NCBI GenBank assembly: GCA_018262895.1
Contig: JADFDJ010000004.1
Span: 1 to 64,000, forward strand
DNA from: Methanomassiliicoccus sp.
GTDB taxonomy: Archaea > Thermoplasmatota > Thermoplasmata > Methanomassiliicoccales > Methanomassiliicoccaceae
Direction of reading: 5' to 3'
Length of the DNA stretch: 64,000 nucleotides
Shown: positions 9,351 to 18,844 of the stretch, in pieces
Numbering within the stretch: position 1 is the stretch's first letter
Layout of the letters: each line of letters opens with the position of its first letter
Translations under genes and position numbers: made by a program
Notes under the pieces: generated by a model
Seen by the model: only the letters and a program-made list of their open reading frames with translations
Database searches by the model: none
What the model was told of the DNA's origin: nothing

Positions 9351-9524
9351 AGTAACATTTGGATCGTCCCGATACCAGGCACCATGAGGCCACAATAGTT
9401 GAAGGACAATATGGCTGTGGTGGAACTGGAATTAACGCTTGAGGATCTTAGCGAACTAAGTATAGCCCCATCGAATACCACTGTGCGGGGAGAGAGTGAT
9501 CCAGAGAAGCTGGATGAAAAATAA
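9351..9524 (+). pseudogene. C-terminal remnant of an aldo/keto reductase with internal TAG
   Basis: One frame translates as IWIVPIPGTMRPQ, TAG (9396-9398), LKDNMAVVELELTLEDLSEL and about 25 further residues to TAA at 9522. This matches the end of aldo/keto reductases, where the conserved WIVPIPGT motif is followed by LEEN and then the ELTxEDLxEI segment. Only about the last 57 residues survive; the TIM-barrel body and catalytic Tyr/Lys are absent and the preceding frame belongs to another gene. The internal TAG replaces the usual basic residue before LEEN. It is most likely a decayed gene piece. Confidence 0.7.
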
Positions 9525-9868
9525 AAAGATCTCATATTGTAGTGGATTGAAGTGATCATACCTCATTTTTCCACACGGTGCCCCACATTCTTGATTGGAA
9601 AATTCTTTTTATAGATAATGGTTGTTTATACATTGCCCTGTTGCCAGGAAAGTGATGGATGGGCTTTGCGATCATCTGTTCACCTCTACTTCACCCCCCC
9701 AAGGGCAGTAGCTGGCCAGGGCCATGAAAACACATTTGTGATGGGCTCCATCCATTTTTATACAGCCGCAGGGAGAGCGCACCTCCACCGTTCTGTTCGC
9801 TACCAAAACACCGTATGAAGGACAGCGATGTGGGAATCGCCCTCAAGGTACGATGATTGAAGCATTAC
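9525..9868. other. intergenic region, nothing recognised
   Basis: I see no gene. Open frames on either strand are short, lack ribosome-binding sites and have no recognisable content. The A+T-rich stretch 9598-9630 could hold promoter elements. Confidence 0.4.
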
Positions 9869-10027
9869 CTAATATCCTAGCCTGCGTTGTACACTGCTAT
9901 GAGATTGCCGGTCCTCCGACCTCCTGACCGGTAGGGTCATCATTCTAGTTCCACACTTCGGACACCATCTATCGCTGTTTCCACCAGGGTGACCAAATTT
10001 GTACTCCCCGCATTCTGGACACTTCAT
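9869..10027 (-). CDS. small zinc-ribbon protein
   Basis: This encodes 52 residues starting MKCPECGEYKFG. Two CxxC knuckles (CPEC at residues 3-6 and CPKC near residue 23) form one zinc ribbon, followed by a basic, serine-rich tail. The ATG at 10027 follows GGGAGGTATTCAG, a strong Shine-Dalgarno, which sets this start against a longer frame beginning at 10174. Such mini zinc ribbons in archaea may bind nucleic acid or a protein partner; the role is unknown. Confidence 0.7.
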   Translation of the reverse strand: MKCPECGEYKFGHPGGNSDRWCPKCGTRMMTLPVRRSEDRQSHSSVQRRLGY

Positions 10028-10085
10028 CTGAATACCTCCCGGTCCCTCGCATTCGACGTTAGATCTGATATCAAATAACCAACTC

Positions 10086-10280
10086 TCACCAACAGTCCCT
10101 TTTGTAGACTGGCTGGAAGACGTCCATCCAGTCCTCTTCCAAGGACATGACTTCGTAAGGACCTGAGGAAACATAAAAAAAATAGAAGGCCGCGCCTCCT
10201 TCTGCGGTCAACTCATGAAATCGAGAACCATCTGACAGGTCGGCCAGACATTCTCTGGGAGTTCCTGTAAAGCTAGTCAC
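10086..10280 (-). CDS. possible small protein
   Basis: This is a 64-residue open frame with a balanced, protein-like composition (aromatic patch AFYFFYVSSGPYEV, acidic C-terminal half). No convincing ribosome-binding site precedes the ATG and I know no homologue. It lies upstream of the zinc-ribbon gene on the same strand. I list it only as a candidate. Confidence 0.25.
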   Translation of the reverse strand: MTSFTGTPRECLADLSDGSRFHELTAEGGAAFYFFYVSSGPYEVMSLEEDWMDVFQPVYKRDCW

Positions 10281-10621
10281 ATGAGAAGGCTCCGAACAGT
10301 ATCTGCCCTCTGAACATCATGGTAAAGCTTACGAATGGAATTATGGACGCCTTGACTGCATCGATGCACATGCAGCTTACTACGGCGGCGAAGTATGTCT
10401 CCCCCGGAGATCTTTTCGCCGCAGCATACCCGCGGTCATCAACGCTGGAGGGCGGATAGAGTGATTCTACATCTAGATACAGGGATAGAGGCTTGCTCCT
10501 GGTGGGAGATGTGGATAATATTGTATGCACTGGACCATACAGCATAACTTCCTTCGGGGCCTGTTAGGAACGAAAGGAAGGCTAATAGACCATGCGAGCG
10601 GTATAAAATGCGAGGTAAGAA
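10281..10621. other. intergenic region, nothing recognised
   Basis: There is no supported gene. The 3' end carries the promoter/leader for the DUF1801 gene. Antisense frames over this stretch belong to the shadow of that gene. Confidence 0.4.
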
Positions 10622-11068
10622 ATGGAGAGAACGTCGAGGCAGCCATCTCAGAAGAGCGTGCGGAAGGTTTCCACGAACGCCGCTGGTCAGGATGCGAACG
10701 GGCCAGACGGACCCAAAGGCCCGGGCGCGGGCAAGGCGGACGGGGAGAGCGCTGTCCTTGCGGCCATCGCCAAGATGCCGGAGCCGTTTCGCGGCATGGG
10801 AGAGAGGATCCACACTGTCATCAAGGAGGCCGCGCCGGCGCTGTCCCCGAGATTGTGGTACGGGATGCCTGCGTACGCCAAGGATGGGAAGGTCGTCTGC
10901 TTCTTCCGCGGCGGGGACAAGTTCGAGGAGAGGTACATGACGCTCGGCTTCAACGAGGTGGCGAACCTCGACGATGGCCATATGTGGCCGGTCGCTTTCG
11001 CCTTGACGGAGCTGACCGCGGTCGAAGAGGGGAGGATCGCCGATCTCGTGAAGAGAGCGGTGAGCTGA
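10622..11068 (+). CDS. DUF1801 domain protein
   Basis: This encodes 148 residues. After a low-complexity, charged N-terminus (residues 1-45), the sequence matches the DUF1801/YdhG-like fold: [21 protein letters not shown], then [19 protein letters not shown] and a C-terminal [20 protein letters not shown]. The family is small, soluble, widespread in bacteria and rarer in archaea, with no proven biochemical role. The ATG follows GCGAGGTAAGAA. It stands alone, and its bacterial-like character may reflect horizontal transfer. Confidence 0.85.
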   Translation: MERTSRQPSQKSVRKVSTNAAGQDANGPDGPKGPGAGKADGESAVLAAIAKMPEPFRGMGERIHTVIKEAAPALSPRLWYGMPAYAKDGKVVCFFRGGDKFEERYMTLGFNEVANLDDGHMWPVAFALTELTAVEEGRIADLVKRAVS

Positions 11069-11376
11069 GGGCCGGACCCGACAGTAGGTCCGGAGCGGAT
11101 AAGGTCGTGAGAGCGGTCCGAACGGGACATGATGGAGAGGCTTAGATGTCAGTAGATCGAACTATTGATTCCATTCATGTTGTAGGCCTTTCATTCACGT
11201 CACCGCTCGTTACTTTCAGGAGATCCACGTTGAGAGGGTCGATCCAACCATCCTCTTAGTGCGAGCCGCAGAGCCCATCACTAGTGGCCTGCCTACCATC
11301 AGCATCTGCTTTGCTTGAGGGCTGGAGGATACCATGATCGACCCGTCATACCCATCGGACCTTGTACCGTCTCGCC

Positions 11377-12669
11377 CTAAGCGAACCGATACATGCCCTT
11401 CGGGACCCTCATCTCGAACCTCGCACCCTTACCGTACTCCCCGGTCTCCTGAATGCTGATGCCGGTGATCCCCAGGATCTCCTTGGAGAGGAAGAGGCCA
11501 AGCCCCGTCCCCTTGCCGAAGCCCCTCTTGAACAGGTGCTCCCTGTCCGTGGCCGATATCCCGTTGCCGTCGTCCTCATAGATGAGCACCAGGTCCTCTT
11601 CGGCATCATTGCAGCATAATCGTGCGGAGACCGCCTTTCCGCCGTACTTGGCGCTGTTCTCCAGGAGGTTGTAGAACACCTTGCCTAGCATGGGATCGGC
11701 GAAGAGCTCCAGTCTCAGGGCCCTCTCGCACACGCTGATCCCCTTGATATCGAGAGCTCGCGCGTGCTCGGCCACGAGGTCCCCGACCCTCTGCCAGCGG
11801 GAGGCTGTCGATCCCAGCTCCTGGTAGTCCTTGGTGAACCGGATCTGCGCCCAGATGTTGTCCGTCGCCTTCTCTATCTTCATCAGCCTGGACCGTACCC
11901 CGGGATCGTCTATCTGGTTCATGGCCAGCTCGAGGTTGCCCCTCAGCACGACCAGCTGGTTGTTGATATCATGCCTGGTGATGTTTGACAGCAGGTTCAA
12001 CTTCTCGTTCGTCCGCCTGTACGCGTCCTCAATCCTCTTCCGCTCCGCGTTCTCCCTCAGGAGGTTCAGCTTGCTCAGGCTGAGCATGGAGATAAGCGTT
12101 GTAAGATTGACGCAGAAGCGTATGCAGGCCTCGACCCTGGCCCTGCTGAAGCGGGGAACGCTCTCCAGTGCCTCCAGGTACTCCTCCTTCATAAAGCCGA
12201 ACTTGTCCGCCTGCTCAGCGAAGACGTTGATATCGAGGTTCTCATCATCATAGAAGAACTGGCCCAGGAATACGTTGCCGATGTGCTGCCCCTCGATTAT
12301 GATAGGCGTGACCACGTGCCACATGTGGTTCTTGCACTTGTATCCGACCGTCTCGCCTACCTTTAGCGATCTAGTGGGGTGTATCTCGCTGTAGATGCAG
12401 TTCTTCAGAGATTCGGGGTTCTTACGGTGGAACTGGGTGCAGATGCTGTGCCATCCTGCCTGGACCAAGAGGTCCCCCTTCATGTCCATTATGGAAATGC
12501 CCATCTTTGTGAGCTCGAAGAAGTCGTCCATGATCTTCTGCAGCCGGTCGAGCTCGATGATGTCCCTTAGCACGATGGGGGCATCTATCCTGATGACCTT
12601 CTCTTGGACCGGGACCGAACCGGTCCCGATGGTTAGAGTTTCATTCTTCGAGCCCTTGGACACAGCCAT
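11377..12669 (-). CDS. PocR-domain sensor histidine kinase
   Basis: This encodes 430 residues. An N-terminal PocR ligand-binding domain (about 35-200) carries the family pattern of conserved Cys/His residues (CTQFHRKN, NCIYSEIHPTR, YKCKNHMWHVV) and likely binds a small molecule or metal. It is followed by a coiled linker, a phosphoacceptor region with His233 (SNITRHDINNQL), and an HATPase domain with N box (FYNLLENSAKYGG) and G boxes (YEDDGNGI, GFGKGTGLGL). There are no membrane helices, so it senses a cytoplasmic signal. A TATA box (about 12689-12700) centred 26 nt upstream of the ATG indicates a leaderless message. No response regulator is adjacent. Confidence 0.9.
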   Translation of the reverse strand: MAVSKGSKNETLTIGTGSVPVQEKVIRIDAPIVLRDIIELDRLQKIMDDFFELTKMGISIMDMKGDLLVQAGWHSICTQFHRKNPESLKNCIYSEIHPTRSLKVGETVGYKCKNHMWHVVTPIIIEGQHIGNVFLGQFFYDDENLDINVFAEQADKFGFMKEEYLEALESVPRFSRARVEACIRFCVNLTTLISMLSLSKLNLLRENAERKRIEDAYRRTNEKLNLLSNITRHDINNQLVVLRGNLELAMNQIDDPGVRSRLMKIEKATDNIWAQIRFTKDYQELGSTASRWQRVGDLVAEHARALDIKGISVCERALRLELFADPMLGKVFYNLLENSAKYGGKAVSARLCCNDAEEDLVLIYEDDGNGISATDREHLFKRGFGKGTGLGLFLSKEILGITGISIQETGEYGKGARFEMRVPKGMYRFA

Positions 12670-12688
12670 GCATTTAATCGAATATTTT

Positions 12689-12700
12689 CTTTATATATCA
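12689..12700 (-). promoter_or_regulatory. TATA box of PocR kinase gene
   Basis: The minus strand reads TGATATATAAAG, centred about 26 nt before the ATG at 12669. This places the transcription start at or next to the start codon, so the transcript is likely leaderless. Confidence 0.6.
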
Positions 12701-12831
12701 ACAATCGTCCGTGGAACTCAATTTCCAGATGACAAATGCCTATCATTAATCAATGTCCTGATGAGGCCAGGGCGATCTTCGCGAATAAAGGTCATTGCCC
12801 TCCCCCTCTCGGGATCATCGGGGCGTGCCTC

Positions 12832-13482
12832 TCAGCTGCTGACCTTGCGGGAGAAGAGCACCACCGACGAGGCCAGGACCACTGCGGCCAGCACCAGGCC
12901 GATCAGCGCCGAGGTCTCGGTGGAGACCACATTCTCCAGCGAGGTGAGCACTATCACGGCTGACAGCTGGTTCCCTCCGTATATGGTTAGGATGACTCCC
13001 AGCAGCACTGACCTCACGAGGGTGCCGACCAGTACCGCCACCGCGCATGAGACGCAGGCCATGGTCATGACGACCAACGTGGGCTGCCCCAGCTCGCCCA
13101 GATACACCGTGCCCTGGACCGACCAGTCGTAGGCGCTCGCCACGAGCAGGGCGAGGACGGCGGCCGCGACCACGCATGCCACCACCGCCAGGTACTTGGC
13201 CACCAGGAGGTGCGAGCGCTTCACCGGCCGGACCAGGAAAAGGTCGTACACGCCCTGGGTCCTCTCGTTGATGATGCTCACCGACAGCGTGGTCGAGGCC
13301 AGGAGGCCGGCCATGGACGATATGGTCACCGCGGTGAAGGCGGCGAGGGGCATGCCCCCGAGATCAGGCGACAGGAGGTACATGAGGACGGCGATCACGG
13401 GCATCCCGACCAGCAGGGCGATCATGACCTTGGAGCGGTAGAAGCCGTTGACCTCGTCCTTAAACAGCAGGCCGAGGCTCAC
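12832..13482 (-). CDS. ABC-2 type transporter permease
   Basis: This encodes 216 residues with about six membrane helices, typical of a short ABC-2 permease: a cytoplasmic start (SLGLLFKDEVNGFYRSK), then helices, and the central INERTQGVYDLFLVRPVKRSHLL loop characteristic of this family. I chose the GTG at 13482, which overlaps the TGA of the ATPase gene (GTGA); a longer frame reaching 13689 simply overlaps the ATPase gene. Together with the ATPase it forms an exporter whose substrate cannot be told from sequence. Confidence 0.85.
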   Translation of the reverse strand: MSLGLLFKDEVNGFYRSKVMIALLVGMPVIAVLMYLLSPDLGGMPLAAFTAVTISSMAGLLASTTLSVSIINERTQGVYDLFLVRPVKRSHLLVAKYLAVVACVVAAAVLALLVASAYDWSVQGTVYLGELGQPTLVVMTMACVSCAVAVLVGTLVRSVLLGVILTIYGGNQLSAVIVLTSLENVVSTETSALIGLVLAAVVLASSVVLFSRKVSS

Positions 13483-14411
13483 TTCGCTCCCCCCACGTAG
13501 GCCATGTACACGTCCTCGAGCTTGGGGTCGTGGCGGTTGAACGCACGTATATGACATCCGGCCTTCATCAGCGCCTCCACGATCCTGGAGGCGAGCACGT
13601 CCCACTGCGCGGCATCGTCGATGTGCACCACCAGCCAGCCGGGCGAGGGCTGCCGGATGTCCGTCCCGGGAACGCTCACCGACCTCCACTCCCCCCTGTC
13701 GTCAGCTAACTCCACCACCAGCTCCGAGCGCAGGGACACCATCCTCTCCAGGCCGTCGATAGGTCCGGAGTAGCGCGCCTTCCCGTTCTGCAGGAGGCCG
13801 ACATCATCGGCCAGGTCCTCGACGTCGGAGAGGATGTGGGATGAGAACAGGATCGTCGTTCCCGATGCCCTCAGATCCTTGATGATCTTCTTGAACATGA
13901 ACCGGCTGGCCGGGTCCAACGAGGCCATGGGCTCGTCTAGCACCAGCACGGAGGGCTCGTGGAGCATGGCCTGGGCAAAGCCCAGCTTCTGCAGCGTCCC
14001 CCCGGATAGCTTGCTGACCCTCCTCTTCCGATGCTCCTCCAAACCTAGTTGGTCCAGTACCTCGTCCACCCTCGTGCGTAATCTCTCCCCCTCCAGACCT
14101 GAAAGACGGCCGAGGGTCAGGAGCGCCTGCTCGCAGGTCCTCCACTCCTGGAACGCCGCCTTCTGGGGAAGGTACCCCACCCTGACCTTCCTCTGGGCGT
14201 CGGGGGTGCTCATGTCCGTACCTGACACTATGACCTTCCCGCCCTGGTAGGGTATGAGCCCCAGCAGGGAGCGGATGATGGTCGACTTGCCTGCTCCGTT
14301 AGGTCCTATGAGGCCATACACGGTGCCCTCGTCCACCCTCAGGGTGGCGCGGTCCACCGCCGTGAACTGTCCATACCTCTTGACCAGGTCCTCGATGATT
14401 ATCGCTTCCAT
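13479..14411 (-). CDS. ABC transporter ATP-binding protein
   Basis: This encodes 310 residues. The nucleotide-binding domain has Walker A GPNGAGKST, a Q-loop (YLPQKAAF), ABC signature LSGGTLQKL, Walker B VLVLDEPMASLD and the H-loop histidine (SSHIL). A C-terminal extension (about 220-310) is common in DrrA/CcmA-like exporters. The ATG at 14411 is set by GAGAGGTGAGCAG in front of it. The stop overlaps the GTG of the permease. The pair likely acts in export of a lipid, drug or protein substrate. Confidence 0.9.
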   Translation of the reverse strand: MEAIIIEDLVKRYGQFTAVDRATLRVDEGTVYGLIGPNGAGKSTIIRSLLGLIPYQGGKVIVSGTDMSTPDAQRKVRVGYLPQKAAFQEWRTCEQALLTLGRLSGLEGERLRTRVDEVLDQLGLEEHRKRRVSKLSGGTLQKLGFAQAMLHEPSVLVLDEPMASLDPASRFMFKKIIKDLRASGTTILFSSHILSDVEDLADDVGLLQNGKARYSGPIDGLERMVSLRSELVVELADDRGEWRSVSVPGTDIRQPSPGWLVVHIDDAAQWDVLASRIVEALMKAGCHIRAFNRHDPKLEDVYMAYVGGAK

Positions 14412-14559
14412 CTGCTCACCTCTCTTGACCATCGAACCGAGGGGCGTGCTCTTGAGGTCATGTACCCCGGAGATGAGCGGAAAGCGTCATCTTTCACACA
14501 AATATGGTCGGTTCGTCCCCCGGGCGGTGTACGGAACGGCCATCGGGTCGTGGTGCCAG

Positions 14560-15456
14560 TCACTTCGCCCGTGACTCGATGAGCTTCCTCGACCAAGTGG
14601 GGTAGATGCGCATGTCGTAGTACAGGTTAGAGAACATGGACTCGAAGTCACCGCCGGAGTTGAGGCTCCTCTCCGCCTCCCGCAGCTCCCTCAGGTCCCG
14701 CGCCCAGATTGAGAAGATCATCAGACCCGGCTCCACGTTGGAGGCGGAGATGCCCAGGATGTGGGGGTCCTTCCTGTTGATGAACAGCGGGAACATGTCC
14801 TCTAATCGGCGGTCCGGCCTCAGCTTGGCGTGGACGATGGATATGAGGTCCCCGGAGGAGCACAGGACGAGGTCGAGGTTGAAGCCCACCCAGTGGTTGA
14901 CCTCCATGTGCTCGACCCTTCGCTTCACTGTCTTGGCGGTGGAGCCGACCTCCGCGGCCACGTCCTGCAGGGGGCGGCGACAATCCTCGGCCAACGCTCG
15001 GACGATGCGGTAGTCGAGCTGGGTCAGGGGGTCCTTGGCCGGTGGCTCCCCGACGGTGAACACCGCCAGGCTCTTCAGGTCGTCGATCCTACCGACGTCC
15101 CGGACGAAGGACTGGTAGTCGTACATCTCCTGGTTGCTCCGAACGAAGGCGTCCACGTACAGGAACTGGCCGCCGGTGGCTATGACCCGGGAGGTGCATT
15201 CATGCCCGCCGATGTGCTCGATGGTCAATGAGAGGTCAGTGGAGGAGGAGCGTCCGCACAGACCTATGACGCTTCCTCCGGTCACGAGAGGAGTGATGTT
15301 AGCCCTGAACCCCACGATGATGCCCTTGGCGATGAGCTGCTGGATGCGCTTGTGGAGGCCGTTGACCGAGAGCGACAGACGGTCGGCGAGGTCGAGGTAC
15401 GGCCGTCGCGCGTCCACTGCCAGCTCCTTGATGATCAAAACGTCCGTCTCGTCCAT
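14560..15456 (-). CDS. two-domain Lrp/AsnC-like transcriptional regulator
   Basis: This encodes 298 residues. Two AsnC-type winged helices are present: the first at residues 2-50 (DVLIIKELAVDARRPYLDLA) and the second at about 147-195 (LDYRIVRALAEDCRRPLQDVAAEVG with TVKRRVEHM). Each is followed by an alpha/beta region instead of a canonical RAM domain. This duplicated form is common in Thermoplasmata and methanogens and regulates unknown targets. A TATA-like CCTTATAAAGG (15473-15483) lies 22 nt before the ATG. It sits beside the exporter pair, which it might control. Confidence 0.85.
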   Translation of the reverse strand: MDETDVLIIKELAVDARRPYLDLADRLSLSVNGLHKRIQQLIAKGIIVGFRANITPLVTGGSVIGLCGRSSSTDLSLTIEHIGGHECTSRVIATGGQFLYVDAFVRSNQEMYDYQSFVRDVGRIDDLKSLAVFTVGEPPAKDPLTQLDYRIVRALAEDCRRPLQDVAAEVGSTAKTVKRRVEHMEVNHWVGFNLDLVLCSSGDLISIVHAKLRPDRRLEDMFPLFINRKDPHILGISASNVEPGLMIFSIWARDLRELREAERSLNSGGDFESMFSNLYYDMRIYPTWSRKLIESRAK

Positions 15457-15472
15457 GGCCGGCCCCTAATGA

Positions 15473-15483
15473 CCTTTATAAGG
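15473..15483 (-). promoter_or_regulatory. TATA box of the Lrp-like regulator gene
   Basis: The sequence CCTTATAAAGG is itself palindromic and centred about 22 nt from the ATG at 15456. This implies a leaderless or near-leaderless transcript. Confidence 0.5.
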
Positions 15484-15611
15484 ATAAAAAGGGCGTTCGT
15501 ACGCTGGAGATGTCATGGACCCGCTACAGGCATATCATTACCTAAAAAAGACGTTCCAGCGTAGCAGGCCGTATCGCTCTACAAACAGAAGATGTTTGTA
15601 CTCGAACCAGG

Positions 15612-16157
15612 TTGTCGCCGTTGTTGGACATCGGTCAGGCGTTGGACTCATTCGTCAATGGAATGATGCAGTTCCTAGCTCAGACCGCCAACGACCCAGT
15701 GATGTACAGCCTCGTGTTCTTTGCATACGCCGTTCTTGCTGCCATCATTCTCCCCATACCCGTGGAGGTAGGGCTATTGCTCAGCCCTCACACCCCCATC
15801 ATCTGGCTGATCGTTCTGCTTGGAATAGGTAAGATGCTGGGAAGCATCCTGGTCTTCTACCTGGGCCTAGGTGTTGGAGAAAAGGTGCGCGGTTGGTCCG
15901 TCCGATGGACATGGTTCGATTGGTTCCTTAAGAGGTGCGAGTGGCTGGTGTCCCGTTTACACTACATGGGGTTGTACATCCTTCTGTCCATCCCGCTGAT
16001 GTCAGATACTGTTCCTCTCTACATCTTCTCGATACTCAACGATGAGGGGGTGTTCAATGTACAGTTCTTCGCCCTTACAAACCTTCTAGCGGGCTTCTCT
16101 CGAGCAATGATCCTCTTCCTACTGCTTCCCCTTTTTGGAGTGGACCTGTTCCATTGA
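15612..16157 (+). CDS. multi-pass membrane protein, possibly SNARE-associated/DedA-like
   Basis: This encodes up to 181 residues with four or five membrane helices (for example MYSLVFFAYAVLAAIILPIP and WLIVLLGIGKMLGSILVFYL). The arrangement, with a proline-containing first helix and a long glycine-rich second helix followed by an amphipathic WFDWFLKRCEWLV stretch, resembles the DedA/VTT superfamily. That assignment is tentative. The start is uncertain: no ATG with a good ribosome-binding site lies near the N-terminus, and TTG codons at 15612, 15621 or 15642 are possible. Confidence 0.65.
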   Translation: MSPLLDIGQALDSFVNGMMQFLAQTANDPVMYSLVFFAYAVLAAIILPIPVEVGLLLSPHTPIIWLIVLLGIGKMLGSILVFYLGLGVGEKVRGWSVRWTWFDWFLKRCEWLVSRLHYMGLYILLSIPLMSDTVPLYIFSILNDEGVFNVQFFALTNLLAGFSRAMILFLLLPLFGVDLFH

Positions 16158-16415
16158 GGGCAACCTTGGACCTGATCTTGACCGCCGAAGTTGGGTGTAA
16201 CGTATTGCATCTGCTACGAATGAACCCCTGTCCACCCAATAACGCGCCCCCGGGCTTTGGCTCCGGCGGTCTCTGTCGTTCCATTTTTTTATTGATGGAC
16301 CCGGCCCGCTAACCTCTGGCCGAGGCCCTGATGGAGCCTTCATGGGTGCCTTATCTCATATCAGTGGTTGGACCAAGAATGCTTAAAAATACTTCAGGAA
16401 GCGAATCCACCCTCA

Positions 16416-17903
16416 ATGGGGCCGCCAAAAAAAGGGAAGGTCGTGCTCACCAGGAAGCTCAACACCTTTGACGTGACGAACATGGTGGTAGGGTCCATCA
16501 TCGGGGCTGACATCTACATCGCTACTGGGCTCTCGGCCAACCTGGTGGGTCCTGCGGCTCTTGTAGCATGGGTCCTCGCCGGCGTTATGGCCATGGTCAT
16601 CGCCCTGAGCTTCTCCTACTGCGTTACCCTGCTCCCTCGGGTGGGAGGCCCATACGCCTATGTCAAGGACGTGTCCACTCCCTTCGCCGGTTTCATGGTC
16701 GGATGGAGCCTGTTACTGGCGGAGTGGTTCTCCCTGGCGGTGTTCCCAGTGGCCTTCGCCCAGTACTCCACGACCCTGGTGCCTGGTGTCGATGCCTTCG
16801 GTATCGTGTTGCTGAAGGCGGCCTTCGTCATCTTCATCATGGTCACCAACATGGTCAGCGTGAAGGCAGCTGGACGGGCGAACGATATCCTCACCATCAT
16901 CAAGCTGAGCCCGCTGGTGATGATCGTGATAGGCGGTCTGTTCTTTATGTTCATCCATCCATCGACGGTGGGGGACAATATGAACCCGTTCTTCACCGGA
17001 GATGCCTTGTCGTTCGGCAATGCCCTGGTTCTGGTGTTCTGGGCCTACGCGGGGTTCGAGCTCTCGACTTTGCCAGCGGAGAATGTGGACAGGCCAGAAC
17101 GGACCATTCCCCGTTCGATAGTGATCGGTATGATGATCGTCATCTCCTTCTACCTGCTGACGAACCTTGTCGTCGTCGGGAGCGTAAGCCAGGAAACCTT
17201 GATCGGTTCCAGCACACCGCTAATCACCACCGCCCATGTGCTGTTCGATCCGTTGGCTTCCGTGGCCCCGCTCTTGTTGGCAATCGTCGGCATAGGGGCT
17301 CTATTCTCCATCATGGGAGCGGACGAGTCGGGCACCATCGGCTCGACTCAACTGGCATATGCCATGTCCATAGATGGCCTCCTGCCCCATTCTTTGGCCA
17401 GGAAGGGCAAGAGGAGCGATGCTCCGTATATCGCCATCATCGCACTCTGCTCCAGCGCGTTCATTGTCAGTGTCTTCGGAGGTTTGTCGTCCCTCATCAA
17501 TGCGTCCGTCTTCCTGCTGGCCTTCGTCTACCTGAGCACTTGCCTCTCGACCATGGGATTGCTGAAGAAATACCCGGAACGGGGCAAAGGTTTCAAGGGA
17601 AAAGTGACGGTACCCATCGCCGGCGCTGCATTCTCCCTGCTGCTCATTGTCCTAACGGGACCATGGGAGATCCTGGTCTCCCTGGTCCTGCTGTCTGTGG
17701 GAGTCCCCATATACATGTTTTTCTCGCCCAAGAAGGAGCTGACCGTGGCCAGGTCAGTGTTCCTATCGACCGAGGCGGTCCTGGCTCGGGCCGCTGCCCA
17801 GAGCACCAAGTTTCTTGCCCACCCTCTGCATCACCTCAAACTTCTGGTCTACCGCAAGAAGATGGTCCAACCCGCGTTCAAGGTTGTGGAACACGAGAGA
17901 TAA
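16416..17903 (+). CDS. APC-family amino-acid/polyamine permease
   Basis: This encodes 495 residues from the ATG at 16416 (MGPPKKGKVVLTRKL); an in-frame TTG at 16368 would add 16 residues. About twelve membrane helices are visible. The first carries the superfamily signature VVGSIIGADIYIATG, and helix 6 contains FWAYAGFELSTLPAENVDRPERTIPRS, typical of APC antiporters/permeases. A basic C-terminal tail of about 60 residues is cytoplasmic. The substrate is unknown. It stands alone between two minus-strand genes. Confidence 0.9.
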   Translation: MGPPKKGKVVLTRKLNTFDVTNMVVGSIIGADIYIATGLSANLVGPAALVAWVLAGVMAMVIALSFSYCVTLLPRVGGPYAYVKDVSTPFAGFMVGWSLLLAEWFSLAVFPVAFAQYSTTLVPGVDAFGIVLLKAAFVIFIMVTNMVSVKAAGRANDILTIIKLSPLVMIVIGGLFFMFIHPSTVGDNMNPFFTGDALSFGNALVLVFWAYAGFELSTLPAENVDRPERTIPRSIVIGMMIVISFYLLTNLVVVGSVSQETLIGSSTPLITTAHVLFDPLASVAPLLLAIVGIGALFSIMGADESGTIGSTQLAYAMSIDGLLPHSLARKGKRSDAPYIAIIALCSSAFIVSVFGGLSSLINASVFLLAFVYLSTCLSTMGLLKKYPERGKGFKGKVTVPIAGAAFSLLLIVLTGPWEILVSLVLLSVGVPIYMFFSPKKELTVARSVFLSTEAVLARAAAQSTKFLAHPLHHLKLLVYRKKMVQPAFKVVEHER

Positions 17904-18088
17904 TGGCATTAAGCAAATCTATGGAGTTTTCACACTCTTAGTCAAATGGAAGAATGGGCATAGCAGCGATGTGGATACTGGGGGCTGTTTCGACCTCGGC
18001 GAGGTTATGTGGATGATGCGGTAGGAACGCAACAGCATTCAGAACCTGCACTTAGATGGTCTAACCTTATTATGCGTTGGATCAACAT

Positions 18089-18844
18089 TCATAATGACCT
18101 GCGGATCATAAGGATGGCCACTGCGAAAGCGATAGCTGTAACGGTAAATGCGATCGGCACCCAGTCAGGGAACCAAGCATCTCCGGAATTGTTCTCGGCA
18201 ACAACGATGGTAACAGCGTCCGCCGGCAGCGTCCATTCCTGCGACCAACCGTCGAACTGGTAGTTGACGGTGGTGCGGCCGTTCGCCTGTATCTCCGCGA
18301 TCTTGGAACTGGACAGGTCGGCGACATCCTTACTGTCGCCCCAGGAGACGGCTCCATGCGTGTCGTAGTAGCGCCAGTTCGTCAGGGAGGCGACCTGCGA
18401 TCCGTTGTACTCGGCATTGAAGGCAAAGATGAGATAGTACGTGCCTGGAGCTGTCGGTACAGTGAAAGATACGTCAGCTGTATGCTCGCGGGTCCCAGTG
18501 CCTATCCAAGGGTTGAGGGTCTCGAAGCCGGCGTAGTGCGCATCCCAGGACCGGGTCCAGATCAGCGGAGCGACGAAGCCCGGGTCCATTCCGTTGAAGG
18601 TGTCCAGGCGGATCGTTCCGGAGAGCGTGGCACCAGGCTTAACGGTCACCAGCTTGGCATGATCGGATAGGGCCGAGAACGACCCTGTGCCCGACCTTAT
18701 CTTCACACTGCTTGTGGTGAGAGGATCGTCGAAGACCAGCGCCGTGGTGTTTGCTGGCAGCAGCAAAATGGAAGCTGTCAAGGCCGCGAACACCACGACG
18801 GCGATACAGCTACGTTTCCATACCCTTATGCCATCACCCGTCAT
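18089..18844 (-). CDS. exported membrane-anchored protein of unknown function
   Basis: This encodes 251 residues. There is an N-terminal signal/anchor (residues about 10-36, SCIAVVVFAALTASILLLP) and a C-terminal membrane helix (FTVTAIAFAVAILMI) ending in RRSL. The extracellular part is beta-rich with tryptophans (LIWTRSW, GWSQEWTLP) and the pattern FTVPTAPGTYYLIFAF seen in Ig-like or jelly-roll surface domains. It probably sits outside the cytoplasmic membrane. I recognise no family. Confidence 0.75.
   Translation of the reverse strand: MTGDGIRVWKRSCIAVVVFAALTASILLLPANTTALVFDDPLTTSSVKIRSGTGSFSALSDHAKLVTVKPGATLSGTIRLDTFNGMDPGFVAPLIWTRSWDAHYAGFETLNPWIGTGTREHTADVSFTVPTAPGTYYLIFAFNAEYNGSQVASLTNWRYYDTHGAVSWGDSKDVADLSSSKIAEIQANGRTTVNYQFDGWSQEWTLPADAVTIVVAENNSGDAWFPDWVPIAFTVTAIAFAVAILMIRRSL

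Noticed and set aside
10439-10981. 180-codon minus-strand frame
   Set aside because: It is antisense to the DUF1801 gene, which has a ribosome-binding site and a conserved domain.
16568-17941. 457-codon frame overlapping the amino-acid permease gene
   Set aside because: It is an alternative frame of a high-GC membrane-protein gene; its Arg/His/Pro-rich translation has no helices and no recognisable domain.
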